Of a stretch of DNA of 64,000 bases, positions 1-11,326 are shown one piece after another; positions within the stretch are counted from its first letter, which is position 1; each line of letters opens with the position of its first letter. Both the position numbers and the translations under genes were made by a program. Source of the DNA: Mariprofundus sp. KV (GTDB lineage Bacteria; Pseudomonadota; Zetaproteobacteria; Mariprofundales; Mariprofundaceae). The stretch is from assembly GCF_013387475.1 (NCBI RefSeq), contig NZ_VWNB01000006.1, positions 1 through 64,000 of the forward strand, given 5' to 3'. The notes under the pieces are model-generated. The model was given only the letters and a program-made list of their open reading frames with translations, searched no databases and was not told where the DNA came from.

Positions 1-24
1 TAGGGTAACTTTAGCATCGTTCAT
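1..24 (-). CDS. Possible start of an ORF leaving the window, perhaps in an insertion element
   Basis: Only eight codons are visible (MNDAKVTL), read leftwards off the window edge. An AAAGGA that could serve as ribosome-binding site lies 10 nt upstream of the ATG. Just upstream, a 9-bp inverted repeat GCGGTGTCC/GGACACCGC (about 33-84) separates this ORF from the broken kinase gene, an arrangement typical of insertion-sequence ends. No family can be named from eight residues. A transposase is only a guess from context. Confidence 0.25.
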
Positions 25-89
25 GGTCGCGGTGTCCTTTGGTCAGTTGCTTGGTGGTACAAACAATCTAACCGGGGACACCGCCCACT

Positions 90-1484
90 TTAAACTCTAT
101 TTCCCGCTAATCCGCGATGAACCAAAATTTTGGGTGCAAGATTTTCATCAACGCCATAACCATTATCTGACACAGAGAGTTGCGCATATTGACCAGCCTT
201 CACCCCTTCATAGCGGCCGGATTGAATCGCATCCACTGTCACCAAACGTAGATCCAGTGATATCTCAGGTTGCTCAACAGCGGAAACCGCATGTACTGCG
301 TTTGTGATCAAATTCATAATGACCTGATAGAACTGGTTAGGATTTACCTTTACCATCATTTCATCTTCGCCAAGCGTACAGTTAAACTCAATATCCTCCA
401 GAATTGCAGTGCGAATGAATTTATTAATCTCTTTGATGAAGGAGCTTAATGATACGGTTTCAGTCTCTACATCCTCCTTCCTGACAAATGTGAGTAGCTG
501 TTTAATCATCTCAGAGCCCTGCCTGCCAAGACTCTCTATCAACTCCAGTCGTTCCAGAAGCTTGCGATCTCCATCTGCCATTTTCCGACACAGATAGGCC
601 TGCCCAAGCATGCCACTAAGAAGATTATTGAAATCATGAGAGATTCCACCAACAAATGTCCCCAGAGCTTCCATCTTCTGAGCTTGCAGAAACCGCTTTT
701 CCATTGCATTTTTTTCGGTCATATCCTGCTGAAACGAGACAAAATGGGTAATCACTCCATCGTCATCCAAGACAGGTGAGATAGATGTTCTGGCTGGATA
801 AAAAGAGCCATCTTTGCGCTGGTCTGTAAGTACGCCTTCCCAGACCTCTCCTGCAGTAATGGTTTGCCAAAGCTCGGAATAGACCTCAGAAGGCTGCGCA
901 AGACTTTTCAATAATGAAGGCTTGCAACCCAATGCCTCTTCAAAGCTATAACCAGTGATGGTTGAAAATGCCCGATTAACGTATTCAATTGTACCATCTG
1001 GCCGAGTAATCATCACGGCTTCGGAAGATTGTTCAACGGCTGCTGAAAGTTTACGCAACATGATTTCTGTCTGATAACGTTCGCTGATATCACGCAGCAC
1101 AGCAGTAATAATGACGCGACCATCCACATCTATCGTAGAGATAGAGGCCTCAACAGGAAACGTCCTTCCATCTTTGGCGAGACCAAATATCCCTCCTCGG
1201 GAATGCTTGTAGCGAGGCGGCTCCTGAGCGGTATGAAAGTCATGCACATGCTTCTTGTGTTGATGACGAATCGCTGAAGGAATTAATATATCAAGACTCT
1301 GGCCAATCACCTCATCTCGAGAGTATCCGAAAAGTGACTCGGCAGCATTATTAAACAGCACAATGCGTTGGTCTGCACCGATAGAGACTACAGCATCAGG
1401 CACGGTATTCAGTATCTCAGAAGAGATAGCATCCACATGAGTAGAGTGGCCGTTATAGCGCTCGTTTTTCACACAAAATGCCAA
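90..1484 (-). pseudogene. PAS-PAS histidine kinase, truncated at both ends
   Basis: The frame encodes 464 residues: a PAS domain (about 20-135), a second PAS domain ending GVITHFVSFQQDMTE, a DHp helix with phospho-acceptor His in GGISHDFNNLLSG, and the first half of an HATPase domain (N-box NQFYQVIMNLITNAV and G1 box VSDNGYGVDE). Homology to the two paralogues in this window (43783-46872 and 56450-59455) stops at ENLAPKI, where they continue into EPFFTTK and the G2 box. Here the sequence changes to LVHRGLAGNRV and stops, so the ATP lid is missing. The frame begins at a TTG with no good ribosome site. The +1 frame just upstream encodes a hydrophobic stretch (VFRFVVGTLIAWHFV) ending in TGA, which looks like a lost membrane-anchored N-terminus. 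It is probably non-functional as a kinase; the PAS and DHp domains could still fold. Confidence 0.8.
101..127 (-). repeat. Copy A of the GGTTCATCGCG end repeat
   Basis: On the minus strand this reads TTTTGGTTCATCGCGGATT followed by AGCGGGAA. It matches the end repeats at 28277-28303, 63187-63214 (same motif, plus strand) and 63688-63710 (minus strand). It begins exactly where the kinase reading frame diverges from its paralogues, as expected if the repeat arrived by insertion or rearrangement. Confidence 0.6.
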
Positions 1485-1554
1485 GCAATCAATGTGCCAA
1501 CTACAAAACGGAAAACTGATCTGCCCTGTGCAACTTCATCAGCAGTTAATTTGA

Positions 1555-3024
<1,470 letters not shown>

Positions 3025-3040
3025 TTACAAAAAACATAAA

Positions 3041-3176
3041 ATCGAACCACGAATGCACACAAATCAACACGAATAAGAGAGGCTGTACTGGTTGAATATC
3101 TTTAAATTCGTGCTCATTTGTGTCTACAAGGTGAATGTACCACTGTGCAGAGAAGGTGGTCAGGGCCATTCGTGGA
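3041..3176. repeat. Gene-free inverted repeat of CACGAAT/CACAAAT units
   Basis: The left arm 3057-3074 pairs with 3106-3123 at 16 of 18 positions. The outer CCACGAATG (3047-3055) pairs with CATTCGTGG (3167-3175), with about 43 nt of extra sequence in the right arm. It has no ORF. The short stuttering units resemble the ends of the GxxExxY cassette at 12263-12704 in style but not in sequence. Confidence 0.65.
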
Positions 3177-3238
3177 TCTGAATGTATGCACTGAATTATT
3201 ACCCTCTTTTTAATATAAACCCATCAATAATAAGAAAT

Positions 3239-4165
3239 TCAGCGCAGCTCTGTGGGCAGACTGAAGGTGACATTCTCCTCACGCACCTTGAGCACTTGCG
3301 GCGTAGCAAAACCACGCGCCATCAGCCAGTTGCTCACCTGCTCCACGAGCACCTCCGGTGCAGAAGCTCCCGCCGAGATACCGATACGATCGCCAAAGCC
3401 GAACCAGCCCGGTTCGATATCATCGCAGCCATCAATCAGATAGGCGGCGCAACCGGTTCGCTCAGCAACCTCACGCAGGCGATTGGAGTTGGATGAGTTT
3501 TTGGAGCCGATCACCAGCACCACATCAGAGTTGGCAGCCAGCTCCTTCACTGCCGCCTGACGGTTACTGGTGGCATAACAGATGTCCTCACGCTTGGGTG
3601 ACTGAATGTTCGGAAAGCGCTTCTGCAGAGCCGCAATCACATCGGCAGTATCATCGACACTGAGTGTGGTCTGGGTGACATAGGCAACCCTCTGCGGATC
3701 CGCCACTTCAAGCTGCTCAACATCTTCGGGTTGTGAAACCAGCAACACTGCACCATCAGGTGCCTGACCCATCGTGCCTTCAACTTCGGGGTGCCCGGCA
3801 TGGCCGATCAGGATCACCTGATCACCATTCTGATAGTGACGCAGCAGCTCAAGATGTACCTTGGTCACCAACGGGCAGGTGGCATCAATGACACGCAGGC
3901 CGCGCTGATCAGCGCTGCTGCGCACCGCTTTGCTGACACCGTGGGCTGAGAAGATCAGCAGCGAATTATCCGGCGCATCATCCACCTCCGCGACAAATAC
4001 AGCCCCTTTCGCCTTCAACCCTTCAACGACAAATTTGTTATGTACGATCTCGTGACGCACATAAACCGGAGCGCCGTAGACCTCCAGCGCCCGCTCAACG
4101 ATCTCAATCGCGCGATCCACACCGGCACAGAAACCACGCGGCTCAGCCAACAGCACCTGACTCAT
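3239..4165 (-). CDS. ispH: 4-hydroxy-3-methylbut-2-enyl diphosphate reductase (LytB)
   Basis: 308 residues. This is the last step of the MEP isoprenoid pathway: reductive dehydroxylation of HMBPP to IPP and DMAPP by a [4Fe-4S] enzyme. The three cluster cysteines are visible: C13 in [12 protein letters not shown]97 in [10 protein letters not shown] and C196 in ICYATSNRQ, the spacing seen in E. coli IspH. HEIVHN and the C-terminal SAGASAPE motif also match. The second ATG (4165) is chosen over the one two codons earlier because GGAG lies 8 nt before it but only 2 nt before the first. It converges on purB. ispE, another gene of the pathway, is at 31355. Confidence 0.96.
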   Translation of the reverse strand: MSQVLLAEPRGFCAGVDRAIEIVERALEVYGAPVYVRHEIVHNKFVVEGLKAKGAVFVAEVDDAPDNSLLIFSAHGVSKAVRSSADQRGLRVIDATCPLVTKVHLELLRHYQNGDQVILIGHAGHPEVEGTMGQAPDGAVLLVSQPEDVEQLEVADPQRVAYVTQTTLSVDDTADVIAALQKRFPNIQSPKREDICYATSNRQAAVKELAANSDVVLVIGSKNSSNSNRLREVAERTGCAAYLIDGCDDIEPGWFGFGDRIGISAGASAPEVLVEQVSNWLMARGFATPQVLKVREENVTFSLPTELR

Positions 4166-4262
4166 AAACATATCTCCATGTGGCGAAGGCTAGCATCGTG
4201 ACCTATGCTTGCGCATCCGATAATCCAGTTTTGCACTGACAACCTCAGCCAAGGAGCCTTTC

Positions 4263-4745
4263 ATGAGCACATACACGATCAATCCCGGTGATACCGCACC
4301 TGCCGATATCGAGCTGCAGACCTGGCCTGAGGGCAGACTCAAGCTGGCCGATCTGAAGGGCAAATGGATCATCCTCTACTTCTATCCGAAAGACAGCACC
4401 TCCGGCTGCACCACCGAGTCGTGTGCGTTCCGCGATGCCCTGCCCGACTTCTCCGCTGCCGATGCCGCCATCGTCGGTGTCAGTCGTGATTCCGTGAAAT
4501 CTCACCAGAATTTCGTCACCAAACAGGAACTCAACTTCCCGCTTATCTCTGATCCTGATGAAACACTCTGCAAAGCCTTTGATGTTCTGCAGATAAAGAA
4601 GAACTACGGCAAAGAGTATCTCGGCATTGAGCGCTCCACCTTCATCATCAACCCTGAAGGTGTGATTACTAACGCCTGGCGCAAGGTAAAGGTTGCCGGC
4701 CACGTTGAAGAGGTACTCAATACCCTCAAGGAAGCACAGGGCTAA
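4263..4745 (+). CDS. bcp: Thioredoxin-dependent peroxiredoxin, BCP/PrxQ type
   Basis: 160 residues. It reduces hydrogen and organic peroxides using thioredoxin. The motif YPKDSTSGCTTESCAFRD contains the peroxidatic Cys49 and, five residues on, Cys54, the resolving cysteine position of the PrxQ subfamily; the usual TPGC is TSGC here. FPLISDPDETLCKAF is also characteristic. AAGGAG (4251-4256) precedes the ATG by 6 nt. The stop is one base before the coaBC start, so the two are probably cotranscribed. Its likely electron source, thioredoxin reductase, is encoded at 47054. It is divergent from ispH. Confidence 0.95.
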   Translation: MSTYTINPGDTAPADIELQTWPEGRLKLADLKGKWIILYFYPKDSTSGCTTESCAFRDALPDFSAADAAIVGVSRDSVKSHQNFVTKQELNFPLISDPDETLCKAFDVLQIKKNYGKEYLGIERSTFIINPEGVITNAWRKVKVAGHVEEVLNTLKEAQG

Positions 4746-4746
4746 C

Positions 4747-5928
4747 ATGTTGAAGAACAGACGCATCCTCATCGGCATCGGTGGCGGCATTGCGGTCTAC
4801 CGTGTGGCCGAGCTTGCCCGCCTGCTGATCAAGGCAGGGGCAGAGGTGCGTTGCGTGATGACCCGTTCAGCCTCTGAATTTGTCACCCCGCTCACCTTTG
4901 AGGCTTTGACCGGCAACAAAGTGCATAGCGAACTCTTCGACCTCACCTCTGAGAGAGAGATGGGCCATATCCAGCTGGCACGCTGGGCTGATGCCGTAGT
5001 CATTGCCCCTGCCACAGCCAACATTCTGGCCCGGCTTGCATATGGTATCGCAGATGACCTGCTGACCACGATGATGCAGGTCAATGAGGCACCGGTACTG
5101 CTGGCCCCTGCCATGAACAGCTCGATGTGGGAGTCCGATGCCACCTGCCGCAATGTCGAAACGCTCAAAGCACGCGGTATATCATTTGTCGGCCCTGAAG
5201 CGGGGACACTGGCCTGCGGAGAGCAGGGCACTGGCCGCCTCTCTGAACCGGAAGCGATTGTCGCGGCACTGCAGCCGCTGCTCTGGGAAGATCAGGCTCT
5301 GAAAGGTCAACAGTGGGTGATCAATGCCGGGCCGACTGTCGAGGCGTGGGATGCCGTACGCGTGTTGACCAATCGCGCCAGCGGCAAACTCGGTGCACTG
5401 CTTGCCTCAACTGCCACAGCCATGGGAGCAGCGGTTACACTTATTGCAGGCCCGGGAACCCCTCATACTCATCCACAGGTGAAACGCATCGATGTTGAAT
5501 CTGCAGATGATATGCTCAGTGCATGCCTGAAAGCAGCCAAAGGTGCCGATACATTTATCGCCACAGCCGCCGTCAGTGATTTCCGTTTTCATGAGATGTA
5601 TACCGAGAAGATGAAACGCGGCGGCACAACCAGCATGCATGTCGAACTGATCGCCAACCCCGATATCGTCGCCCACATCGCCAACATGGAGAGACGCCCG
5701 TCTCGCGTCATCGCCTTTGCCGCTGAATCGTCCAACCATATCGCGTATGCAAAGAGCAAACTGTCGCAAAAAAATGTCGATGCGATTGTCGCTAACGATG
5801 TGAACAACATGGGATCGCACAATGCCAGCGGCTGGTGGATCACCCCGCAGAGTGAAACCACGATCGACACAGTCAGCAAACAGGCATTTGCCGAACAGAT
5901 TATTCAACACATTACGGAGCTAAAGTGA
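4747..5928 (+). CDS. coaBC: Bifunctional phosphopantothenoylcysteine decarboxylase / synthetase
   Basis: 393 residues, near the 406 of E. coli CoaBC. It makes 4'-phosphopantetheine for coenzyme A in two steps: the CoaB half joins cysteine to phosphopantothenate with CTP, and the CoaC half decarboxylates the product with FMN. The N-terminal CoaC half shows the FMN site [10 protein letters not shown], the His motif [11 protein letters not shown], the substrate clamp PAMNSSMW and the redox Cys157 in [10 protein letters not shown]. The CoaB half begins near residue 190 ([20 protein letters not shown]) and has the SGKLG loop. The start is one base after bcp and the stop overlaps the dut start (TGATG), so translation is likely coupled. 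Confidence 0.96.
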   Translation: MLKNRRILIGIGGGIAVYRVAELARLLIKAGAEVRCVMTRSASEFVTPLTFEALTGNKVHSELFDLTSEREMGHIQLARWADAVVIAPATANILARLAYGIADDLLTTMMQVNEAPVLLAPAMNSSMWESDATCRNVETLKARGISFVGPEAGTLACGEQGTGRLSEPEAIVAALQPLLWEDQALKGQQWVINAGPTVEAWDAVRVLTNRASGKLGALLASTATAMGAAVTLIAGPGTPHTHPQVKRIDVESADDMLSACLKAAKGADTFIATAAVSDFRFHEMYTEKMKRGGTTSMHVELIANPDIVAHIANMERRPSRVIAFAAESSNHIAYAKSKLSQKNVDAIVANDVNNMGSHNASGWWITPQSETTIDTVSKQAFAEQIIQHITELK

Positions 5929-6380
5929 TGAGCAACCCGAAAGTACAGATTCAACGACTACCTCATGGTGAAGGTATTGATCTCCCCTTCTACGCCACCA
6001 CCCACGCGGCAGGAGCCGATCTTCGCGCAGCGGTTGATGATGATGTGATCATTCAACCCGGAGAGACAGCACTGATCAAAACCGGTTTCGCCATGGCCCT
6101 GCCTGATAATTTTGAAGCCCAGGTTCGGCCCCGTTCAGGTCTTGCCCTGAAATTCGGCATCACCGTGCTCAATACACCGGGCACCATCGATGCCGACTAC
6201 CGTGGCGAGGTGGGTGTCATCCTGATCAATCACGGCAAAGCCCCCTTCACTGTCAGCCGTGGCGACCGCATTGCCCAGATGATCATTGCCCCGTTTGTGC
6301 AGGCCGATTTCGAAGCAGTTTCAGAGCTTTCTGAAACCCAGCGCGGCAGCGGCGGTTTTGGCAGCTCAGGCAGAAAGTAG
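5928..6380 (+). CDS. dut: Deoxyuridine 5'-triphosphate nucleotidohydrolase
   Basis: 150 residues, typical of trimeric dUTPases. It hydrolyses dUTP to dUMP and pyrophosphate, keeping uracil out of DNA and feeding dTMP synthesis. All five motifs are present in order: [16 protein letters not shown], the uracil pocket [13 protein letters not shown] with catalytic Asp, RGDRIAQM, and the glycine-rich tail [10 protein letters not shown]. The ATG at 5928 shares a base with the coaBC stop; a GTG one codon earlier is possible. coaBC-dut is also adjacent in E. coli, which supports the operon. Confidence 0.96.
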   Translation: MSNPKVQIQRLPHGEGIDLPFYATTHAAGADLRAAVDDDVIIQPGETALIKTGFAMALPDNFEAQVRPRSGLALKFGITVLNTPGTIDADYRGEVGVILINHGKAPFTVSRGDRIAQMIIAPFVQADFEAVSELSETQRGSGGFGSSGRK

Positions 6381-6414
6381 AGGCAGCGTGCATCCGGCTG
6401 GCCTCAGATTTGCT

Positions 6415-6470
6415 TTGCATCACATTGATAACAATGCTCTAATTCACAGACGATCTGCATAAACGTCTGT
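6415..6470 (+). promoter_or_regulatory. Candidate promoter and leader hairpin for the PilP-like gene
   Basis: A -35 box TTGCAT (6415-6420) is separated by 17 bp from a -10 box TCTAAT (6438-6443). The expected transcript begins within or next to a 7-bp inverted repeat ACAGACG (6446-6452) / CGTCTGT (6464-6470), which could be an operator or a leader hairpin. An AGGGAG ribosome site follows before the ATG at 6494. Confidence 0.5.
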
Positions 6471-6493
6471 TTTATGGCAGCAGGGAGATAACG

Positions 6494-6991
6494 ATGAAGT
6501 TTTGGGCTGGTCTTCTAGCGGTATGTTTAACAGGTGCTTTTACGGCATCTGCAGAAGATGCTGTCACAGCAGAAGAGGGATCGATGCCTGATGCCATGCA
6601 GCATCTGGTTACCGCCCCTGAGATCGATTTTGCCAACCTGCGTGACCCTTTCGCCTCCTATCTGGTGCGTGTCGCTTCACGTGGCCAGAGCGCCCTGCTT
6701 GATAACAAAACCCGCCTCTCCAACCGCGAACGCGAAAAACTCGAAGATTTTGATCTGGCCACACTGAAGCTGGTTGCCATCTTCTCCATGGGTGGTGAAC
6801 GTGTAGCCATGGTTCAGGATGGAACGGCCAAGGGTTATATCGTACGTCGCGGCAACCATATGGGTAAAAACAACGGCAAGATCGAGAAGATCACCGATGA
6901 CACCCTCTTCCTCGTTGAGCAGGTGCTGAATCCTGCCGGTGAGATCATCGACCGCCAGGTCAACCTGACCCTGAACGAAGTTAACGAGTAA
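6494..6991 (+). CDS. PilP-like periplasmic protein
   Basis: 165 residues with a signal peptide (about 1-20, cleavage after TASA). Residues 55-155 resemble the PilP domain of type IV pilus assembly: RDPFASYLV, then REKLEDFDLATLKLVAIF, a beta-rich core with VQDGTAKGYIVRRGNHMGKNNGKI, and a closing strand. In pilus machines PilP links the inner-membrane PilN/PilO complex to the PilQ secretin. Here the gene stands alone between dut and nth rather than in a pilMNOPQ operon, so it may be a second PilP copy or act in another secretin system. Signal cleavage would leave an Ala/Glu-rich linker but no lipobox cysteine, unlike classical PilP lipoproteins. Confidence 0.75.
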   Translation: MKFWAGLLAVCLTGAFTASAEDAVTAEEGSMPDAMQHLVTAPEIDFANLRDPFASYLVRVASRGQSALLDNKTRLSNREREKLEDFDLATLKLVAIFSMGGERVAMVQDGTAKGYIVRRGNHMGKNNGKIEKITDDTLFLVEQVLNPAGEIIDRQVNLTLNEVNE

Positions 6992-7002
6992 CAGCCCCTC
7001 AC

Positions 7003-7653
7003 ATGGCTAAGAAAATGACTGCTGCCAATGTGCGGCGCTTCTTTGAACACCTGCAAGCCATCGACCCCGAACCGGTCACCGAACTCAACTACAGCAATGA
7101 TTTCGAACTGCTTGCCGCAGTGATGCTCTCCGCACAATCCACCGATGTGGGTGTCAACAAAGCAACCGCCAAGCTCTATCCGGTTGCCAACACACCGCAG
7201 ATGATTCTCGATCTCGGTGAGGAGGGGCTGAAATCCTATATCGCCACACTCGGGCTTTATAACAGCAAAGCCAAACATCTAATGGCCACCTGCGCGATGC
7301 TGGTTGAGCTACACAATGGTGAAGTGCCGCGTACTCGCAAAGAGTTGGAAGCCCTGCCCGGTGTAGGCCGCAAAACCGCCAACGTGGTGCTCAATATACT
7401 GTTCGGTGAACCCACCATGGCTGTGGACACCCACATCTTCCGCGTCGGCAACCGTACCGGCATCGCACCGGGCAAAACCCCGCTGGATGTAGAGAAGGGA
7501 CTACTGAAAAGAATTCCCAAAGAGTTTATGCAGCATGCCCACCACTGGCTGATCCTGCATGGCCGCTACACCTGCACTGCCCGCAAACCCAAATGCCACG
7601 CCTGCGCTGTAGCCAACGAATGCACCTGGCCCGAAAAACCAACTGCGATTTAA
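7003..7653 (+). CDS. nth: Endonuclease III
   Basis: 216 residues. It is a bifunctional DNA glycosylase/AP lyase for oxidised pyrimidines. The helix-hairpin-helix LPGVGRKTANVVL carries the catalytic Lys124, and AVDTHIFR carries the catalytic Asp142. The [4Fe-4S] loop C-x6-C-x2-C-x5-C is complete (C191, C198, C201, C207). The ribosome site before the ATG is weak and an in-frame ATG lies four codons on. It starts 11 bp after the PilP-like gene and is probably cotranscribed with it. Confidence 0.97.
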   Translation: MAKKMTAANVRRFFEHLQAIDPEPVTELNYSNDFELLAAVMLSAQSTDVGVNKATAKLYPVANTPQMILDLGEEGLKSYIATLGLYNSKAKHLMATCAMLVELHNGEVPRTRKELEALPGVGRKTANVVLNILFGEPTMAVDTHIFRVGNRTGIAPGKTPLDVEKGLLKRIPKEFMQHAHHWLILHGRYTCTARKPKCHACAVANECTWPEKPTAI

Positions 7654-7715
7654 TAGCTCTCACGCATATTCACATCCATTAAGATGGCATAGCGATAAAA
7701 TCCTGAGAATTTTAT

Positions 7716-9977
7716 TCAAGAAGTCTGAACAAAGAACCCTTTGGCAGTAAAAAGTAACAGACATGCATCAGCGACATCTGCATCATAGTGAGTACCCCTA
7801 TTGGTTCTGATTTCATCCAGAGCCCGATCAATGCCCAGCCCGGCCCGATAGGGACGATGGTTACTCATCGCTTCAACCACATCGGCCACAGCGACAATGC
7901 GAGCTTCCAGACAGATCTCTTCCCCCTTCAGCCCATGAGGATAACCCGAGCCATCGACACGTTCATGATGCTGCTGTGCAATCAATGCTATAGGCCAGGG
8001 GAAAGCAACATCCTTGAGGATATCATAGCCCGTCTGGGCATGTGTCTGGATCAGTGAATACTCAATCCCTGTCAGTCTTGATGGTTTGCTTAATAACTCT
8101 GCAGGTGTCTGAATCTTACCAATATCGTGGATAATGGCTCCCAGATAGATACCTTTGATACGATCTGAATCCAGCCCCATCTCATGGGCAATCGCTACAG
8201 CTATCTCTGCCACTCTATTCTGATGACCAGAAGTGTATGGATCTCTTGCCTCAACCGCCTTGGCTACTGCAGAAACTGTGCCTTCCAAAGAGACTCGAAG
8301 ATACTCATGACTCTGTTTCAGATCCTGTTTAGTTTTGATGGTCTCGGAAATATCTAGGAATGTGACCACACTGCCTGCGATCTTATCGCCTTTATAGATC
8401 GGGTGTGTCCAATAAGAAGCTGGGAAATAGCTGCCATTTTTTCGCCATATCACCTCATCATCAACATGAGACTCCTCTCCTGTCTCTAATGCTCGATACA
8501 CAGGGCATTCATCTATGGGATATATTGTCCCATCTGAACGGCTATGGTGAATCAACTCATGCATATTTTTCCCTATTAACTCAGAGTGATCTTCATAACC
8601 CAGTATTTCCAAACATGATGCGTTTGCGAGAAAACATAGACCATCTCTATCAATACCATAAATTGCTTCTGCAGTAGAATCGAGAAGCAGACGAGTTCTC
8701 TCTTCACTTGCCTTGAGTGCCCGTTCAGCAAATTTTCGTTCAGAAATATCCCGAATTGAAGCCAAGAGAAGATCTCCACCATTCAAGATGGTACTCGTTA
8801 ACAGAACCTCTGCTGAAAACTCTTCGCCTGAACTCTTTTTACATATCCATTCAAACTGAATAGAGCCCTCTTTATATGCTTCATCGATTCGCTCACATGC
8901 AGCTGTTTGCGAACAGCTACCATCCAATTGAACCTCTGGAGAAAGATCAGCCAAGTGCTGACCAATCAACTGCTCCTTACTTGAATATTCAAACAAGCCT
9001 AGCGATGCACTGTTACAATCTAAAACACCCACATCATCGAGCAGAAACAACACATCGGCGGAAGCATCAAAGATTGTGTGGAACTTCGCCTCACTTTTTG
9101 AGTGTTCAACCTCCGCGATTTCACGAATGCGAATCTCTCTGACCAGATCATCTCGAGATACAATCGCTTTCCTTAAACCTTTAGCCATACTATTAATGGA
9201 CTGTGCAATATCTCCAATCTCATCACCTGACAAAGAATCAACCCTGCTATCAAGGTGGCCTGAACCTATCTCTTCAGTCACCTGCTTGAGTTTAACTATT
9301 CTGCTCATAATTCCGCGTGAGAGCAGCAAACCAAACAGAATAGCGGCAAGCAATACGCCAATAACAAGCTGAATAGTCAATGTAATGTTGGACTCAGTAT
9401 CATCTCTAGCCCTCACCAACGCATTTTTCATCTCATTGGAGGCATCAATTCTCAGCTTAAAAGAGATCGATAAAATCTCCGCCACTAGCGGATTGATCTT
9501 ATTATTGAGTAACTGATGAGCTTGCAAATAGGCACCCGAATTGAGCAATAACCCCAATTGCTCATTAATGGCATCAAATTGCGTTGATCGCCGCTTAAGG
9601 TCATTGATTTCTTTGATTTCTTGTAGTTCATCTTCATGATCAACCCACGCCATCTGCATTCGTGAAATTTGTTCCAGCGACAGGAGCGATTCATTCAGAT
9701 CTAGAATGTTTTTTTTCACACCCTCTCTGGCCTTAGCAATATCAGCTGGATGTTGAGCAACCTGAGTTTCAAATATCCATGCCAGATAATTTAATTTGAG
9801 GCTTTGAATAGCACCATCAATTTTCTCTGTTAACTCTATTTCATGGGTGTTTGTATGAATAATCTGATCAATCTGGTGGAGAGAGTCATAGTGGCGTGTA
9901 AGACTATAGCCTCCGACTACAGCTACCAATGCACCCATTATTACGAAGCCCGAAACAACCTTATGACCAATTCTCAT
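7716..9977 (-). CDS. Membrane sensor with HAMP, two PAS domains and an HD-GYP phosphodiesterase domain
   Basis: 753 residues. Predicted order: TM1 (about 8-28), a helical periplasmic sensor domain (about 30-195), TM2 (about 197-217), HAMP (SRGIMSRIVKLKQVTEEI), PAS 1 (about 285-415), PAS 2 (about 420-540) and a C-terminal HD-GYP domain (about 560-750). The HD-GYP residues are intact: IHDIGK, THAQTGYDIL, the HHERVDGSGYP signature and ARIVAVADVVEAMSNHRPYR. HD-GYP proteins with this signature hydrolyse cyclic di-GMP to GMP, so the protein probably links an envelope signal to cyclic di-GMP levels. The ATG at 9977 is chosen (AAGG upstream, then a normal membrane start); a start at 10034 would add 19 non-hydrophobic residues. 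Monocistronic. Confidence 0.9.
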   Translation of the reverse strand: MRIGHKVVSGFVIMGALVAVVGGYSLTRHYDSLHQIDQIIHTNTHEIELTEKIDGAIQSLKLNYLAWIFETQVAQHPADIAKAREGVKKNILDLNESLLSLEQISRMQMAWVDHEDELQEIKEINDLKRRSTQFDAINEQLGLLLNSGAYLQAHQLLNNKINPLVAEILSISFKLRIDASNEMKNALVRARDDTESNITLTIQLVIGVLLAAILFGLLLSRGIMSRIVKLKQVTEEIGSGHLDSRVDSLSGDEIGDIAQSINSMAKGLRKAIVSRDDLVREIRIREIAEVEHSKSEAKFHTIFDASADVLFLLDDVGVLDCNSASLGLFEYSSKEQLIGQHLADLSPEVQLDGSCSQTAACERIDEAYKEGSIQFEWICKKSSGEEFSAEVLLTSTILNGGDLLLASIRDISERKFAERALKASEERTRLLLDSTAEAIYGIDRDGLCFLANASCLEILGYEDHSELIGKNMHELIHHSRSDGTIYPIDECPVYRALETGEESHVDDEVIWRKNGSYFPASYWTHPIYKGDKIAGSVVTFLDISETIKTKQDLKQSHEYLRVSLEGTVSAVAKAVEARDPYTSGHQNRVAEIAVAIAHEMGLDSDRIKGIYLGAIIHDIGKIQTPAELLSKPSRLTGIEYSLIQTHAQTGYDILKDVAFPWPIALIAQQHHERVDGSGYPHGLKGEEICLEARIVAVADVVEAMSNHRPYRAGLGIDRALDEIRTNRGTHYDADVADACLLLFTAKGFFVQTS

Positions 9978-10157
9978 TGGGCTTGCACCTTCAAAAGAAG
10001 CACCATCATAGTGATACACTCTATTTCGCAACAATTAGTCATAATTTCATTATAGCAGCTTATTTTTCACTTGCTCTTGAACATAGCCCTGCATGTATTA
10101 TGGATATCAGGCCTTATGGATCACGCAAGAAAGTTTTATAAAACACAACCCGAATGA

Positions 10158-11228
10158 TTAAATCGCTCGCTCTGGAGAATCAGCCAGCACCTGCGGTTCG
10201 GGTTTAGAACTCTCTTTCACAAGCTGGACATCCTTGCCAAGCAGCATATCAATAAAGGCCTGATGGGTGGCATCAGATGCATCGTGAAACTGATTGAAAG
10301 GCGTATGTCGCTGCTGATCGGTCAAATCCAGTTCAATGCCCCAGATCGGTTTGGTGGAGGTTGGCAGCATCGAGTAGCGAGTATCACCAATCAACAGCTT
10401 TTCACCCGGAAACAGGGAGATGTAACCATCAGAGAAAAACTCAAAGCGTTTAATATCTGCTGCCAATACAGAGTCTTCGGATACCTCTGGAAGATCGGTC
10501 AATTCGAAACGTTTCACCGATTCACCGGCATAGAGCTTCTCTTCACCGGGTAGTCCGGCACGCACGGCATCCATATAGAAGTGGCCATCCGCCTCATAGA
10601 TCGAGCGCCACAAAATCAGATTGCCCATTGTCGGTTTAATCTCGATGCGATCTACCTGATGGCCTCGTGTTTCAGCCAGCGCCAGCGCCATCGCTTCAAC
10701 CCGTTCATGCTGGCCAAATCCGATCAGCAGATAGGATATGGCAAAGCAGAGGCCAAAAGCGGCATAGCGCGATGTACGTTTCACGGCTGCAAAAGCAATC
10801 GCGGTAATCAGCGCAATTGAGAAGAGCGGATCAAGAATAGAGATGATATTCCATGAGATGCGCTCATCAGTCAGCGGCCAGAGCAGAGAGGTTCCATATG
10901 AGGTGCAGGCATCAATCAGGCCCGATGTGCCGTAACCGGCGGTCGTAAACAGTAGTGCACGCTTAAACGGCAGCACCTTTTTCAGCACCGGCCACATCAG
11001 CAGTGCCGCAATCAGGCCGCCGAAAGGGATAAAGAAGATCGAGTGGGTAAAGTGGCGATGAAAATCAAGCTGCAGCAGTGGATCAAATTGGGAATGGGTA
11101 AACAGCGCATCGATATCAGCAAGCAGCCCTGCCAGAAACCCGATCACCATAGCAGTGCGCGTCTCATCCTTTTTGGAGAAACTCTGCGCCAGTACAGCAC
11201 CAGCCAACCCCTGCGTTACAATATCCAT
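10158..11228 (-). CDS. YdjM-family membrane-bound metal-dependent hydrolase
   Basis: 356 residues. The N-terminal 190 residues match the YdjM/DUF457 family: MDIVTQGLAGAVLAQ, the acidic LLADIDALF, the histidine cluster FHRHFTHSIFFIPFG and LIDACTSYGT, with about five membrane helices up to residue 185. The conserved His and Asp residues are thought to bind metal; the substrate of the family is unknown, though envelope lipids have been suggested. The C-terminal 170 residues are soluble, contain no motif I recognise and probably face the periplasm. No clear ribosome site. It is divergent from ribF, about 98 bp away. Confidence 0.8.
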   Translation of the reverse strand: MDIVTQGLAGAVLAQSFSKKDETRTAMVIGFLAGLLADIDALFTHSQFDPLLQLDFHRHFTHSIFFIPFGGLIAALLMWPVLKKVLPFKRALLFTTAGYGTSGLIDACTSYGTSLLWPLTDERISWNIISILDPLFSIALITAIAFAAVKRTSRYAAFGLCFAISYLLIGFGQHERVEAMALALAETRGHQVDRIEIKPTMGNLILWRSIYEADGHFYMDAVRAGLPGEEKLYAGESVKRFELTDLPEVSEDSVLAADIKRFEFFSDGYISLFPGEKLLIGDTRYSMLPTSTKPIWGIELDLTDQQRHTPFNQFHDASDATHQAFIDMLLGKDVQLVKESSKPEPQVLADSPERAI

Positions 11229-11326
11229 AGCGCGGAATCGTGCCGTGTTACAGGCGATGGCTCAAGCCCCGACAAGATTAGGCCTGCTCCCTGTTCTATT
11301 TTTCAATCAGGCGATAGTGTTCGCCC

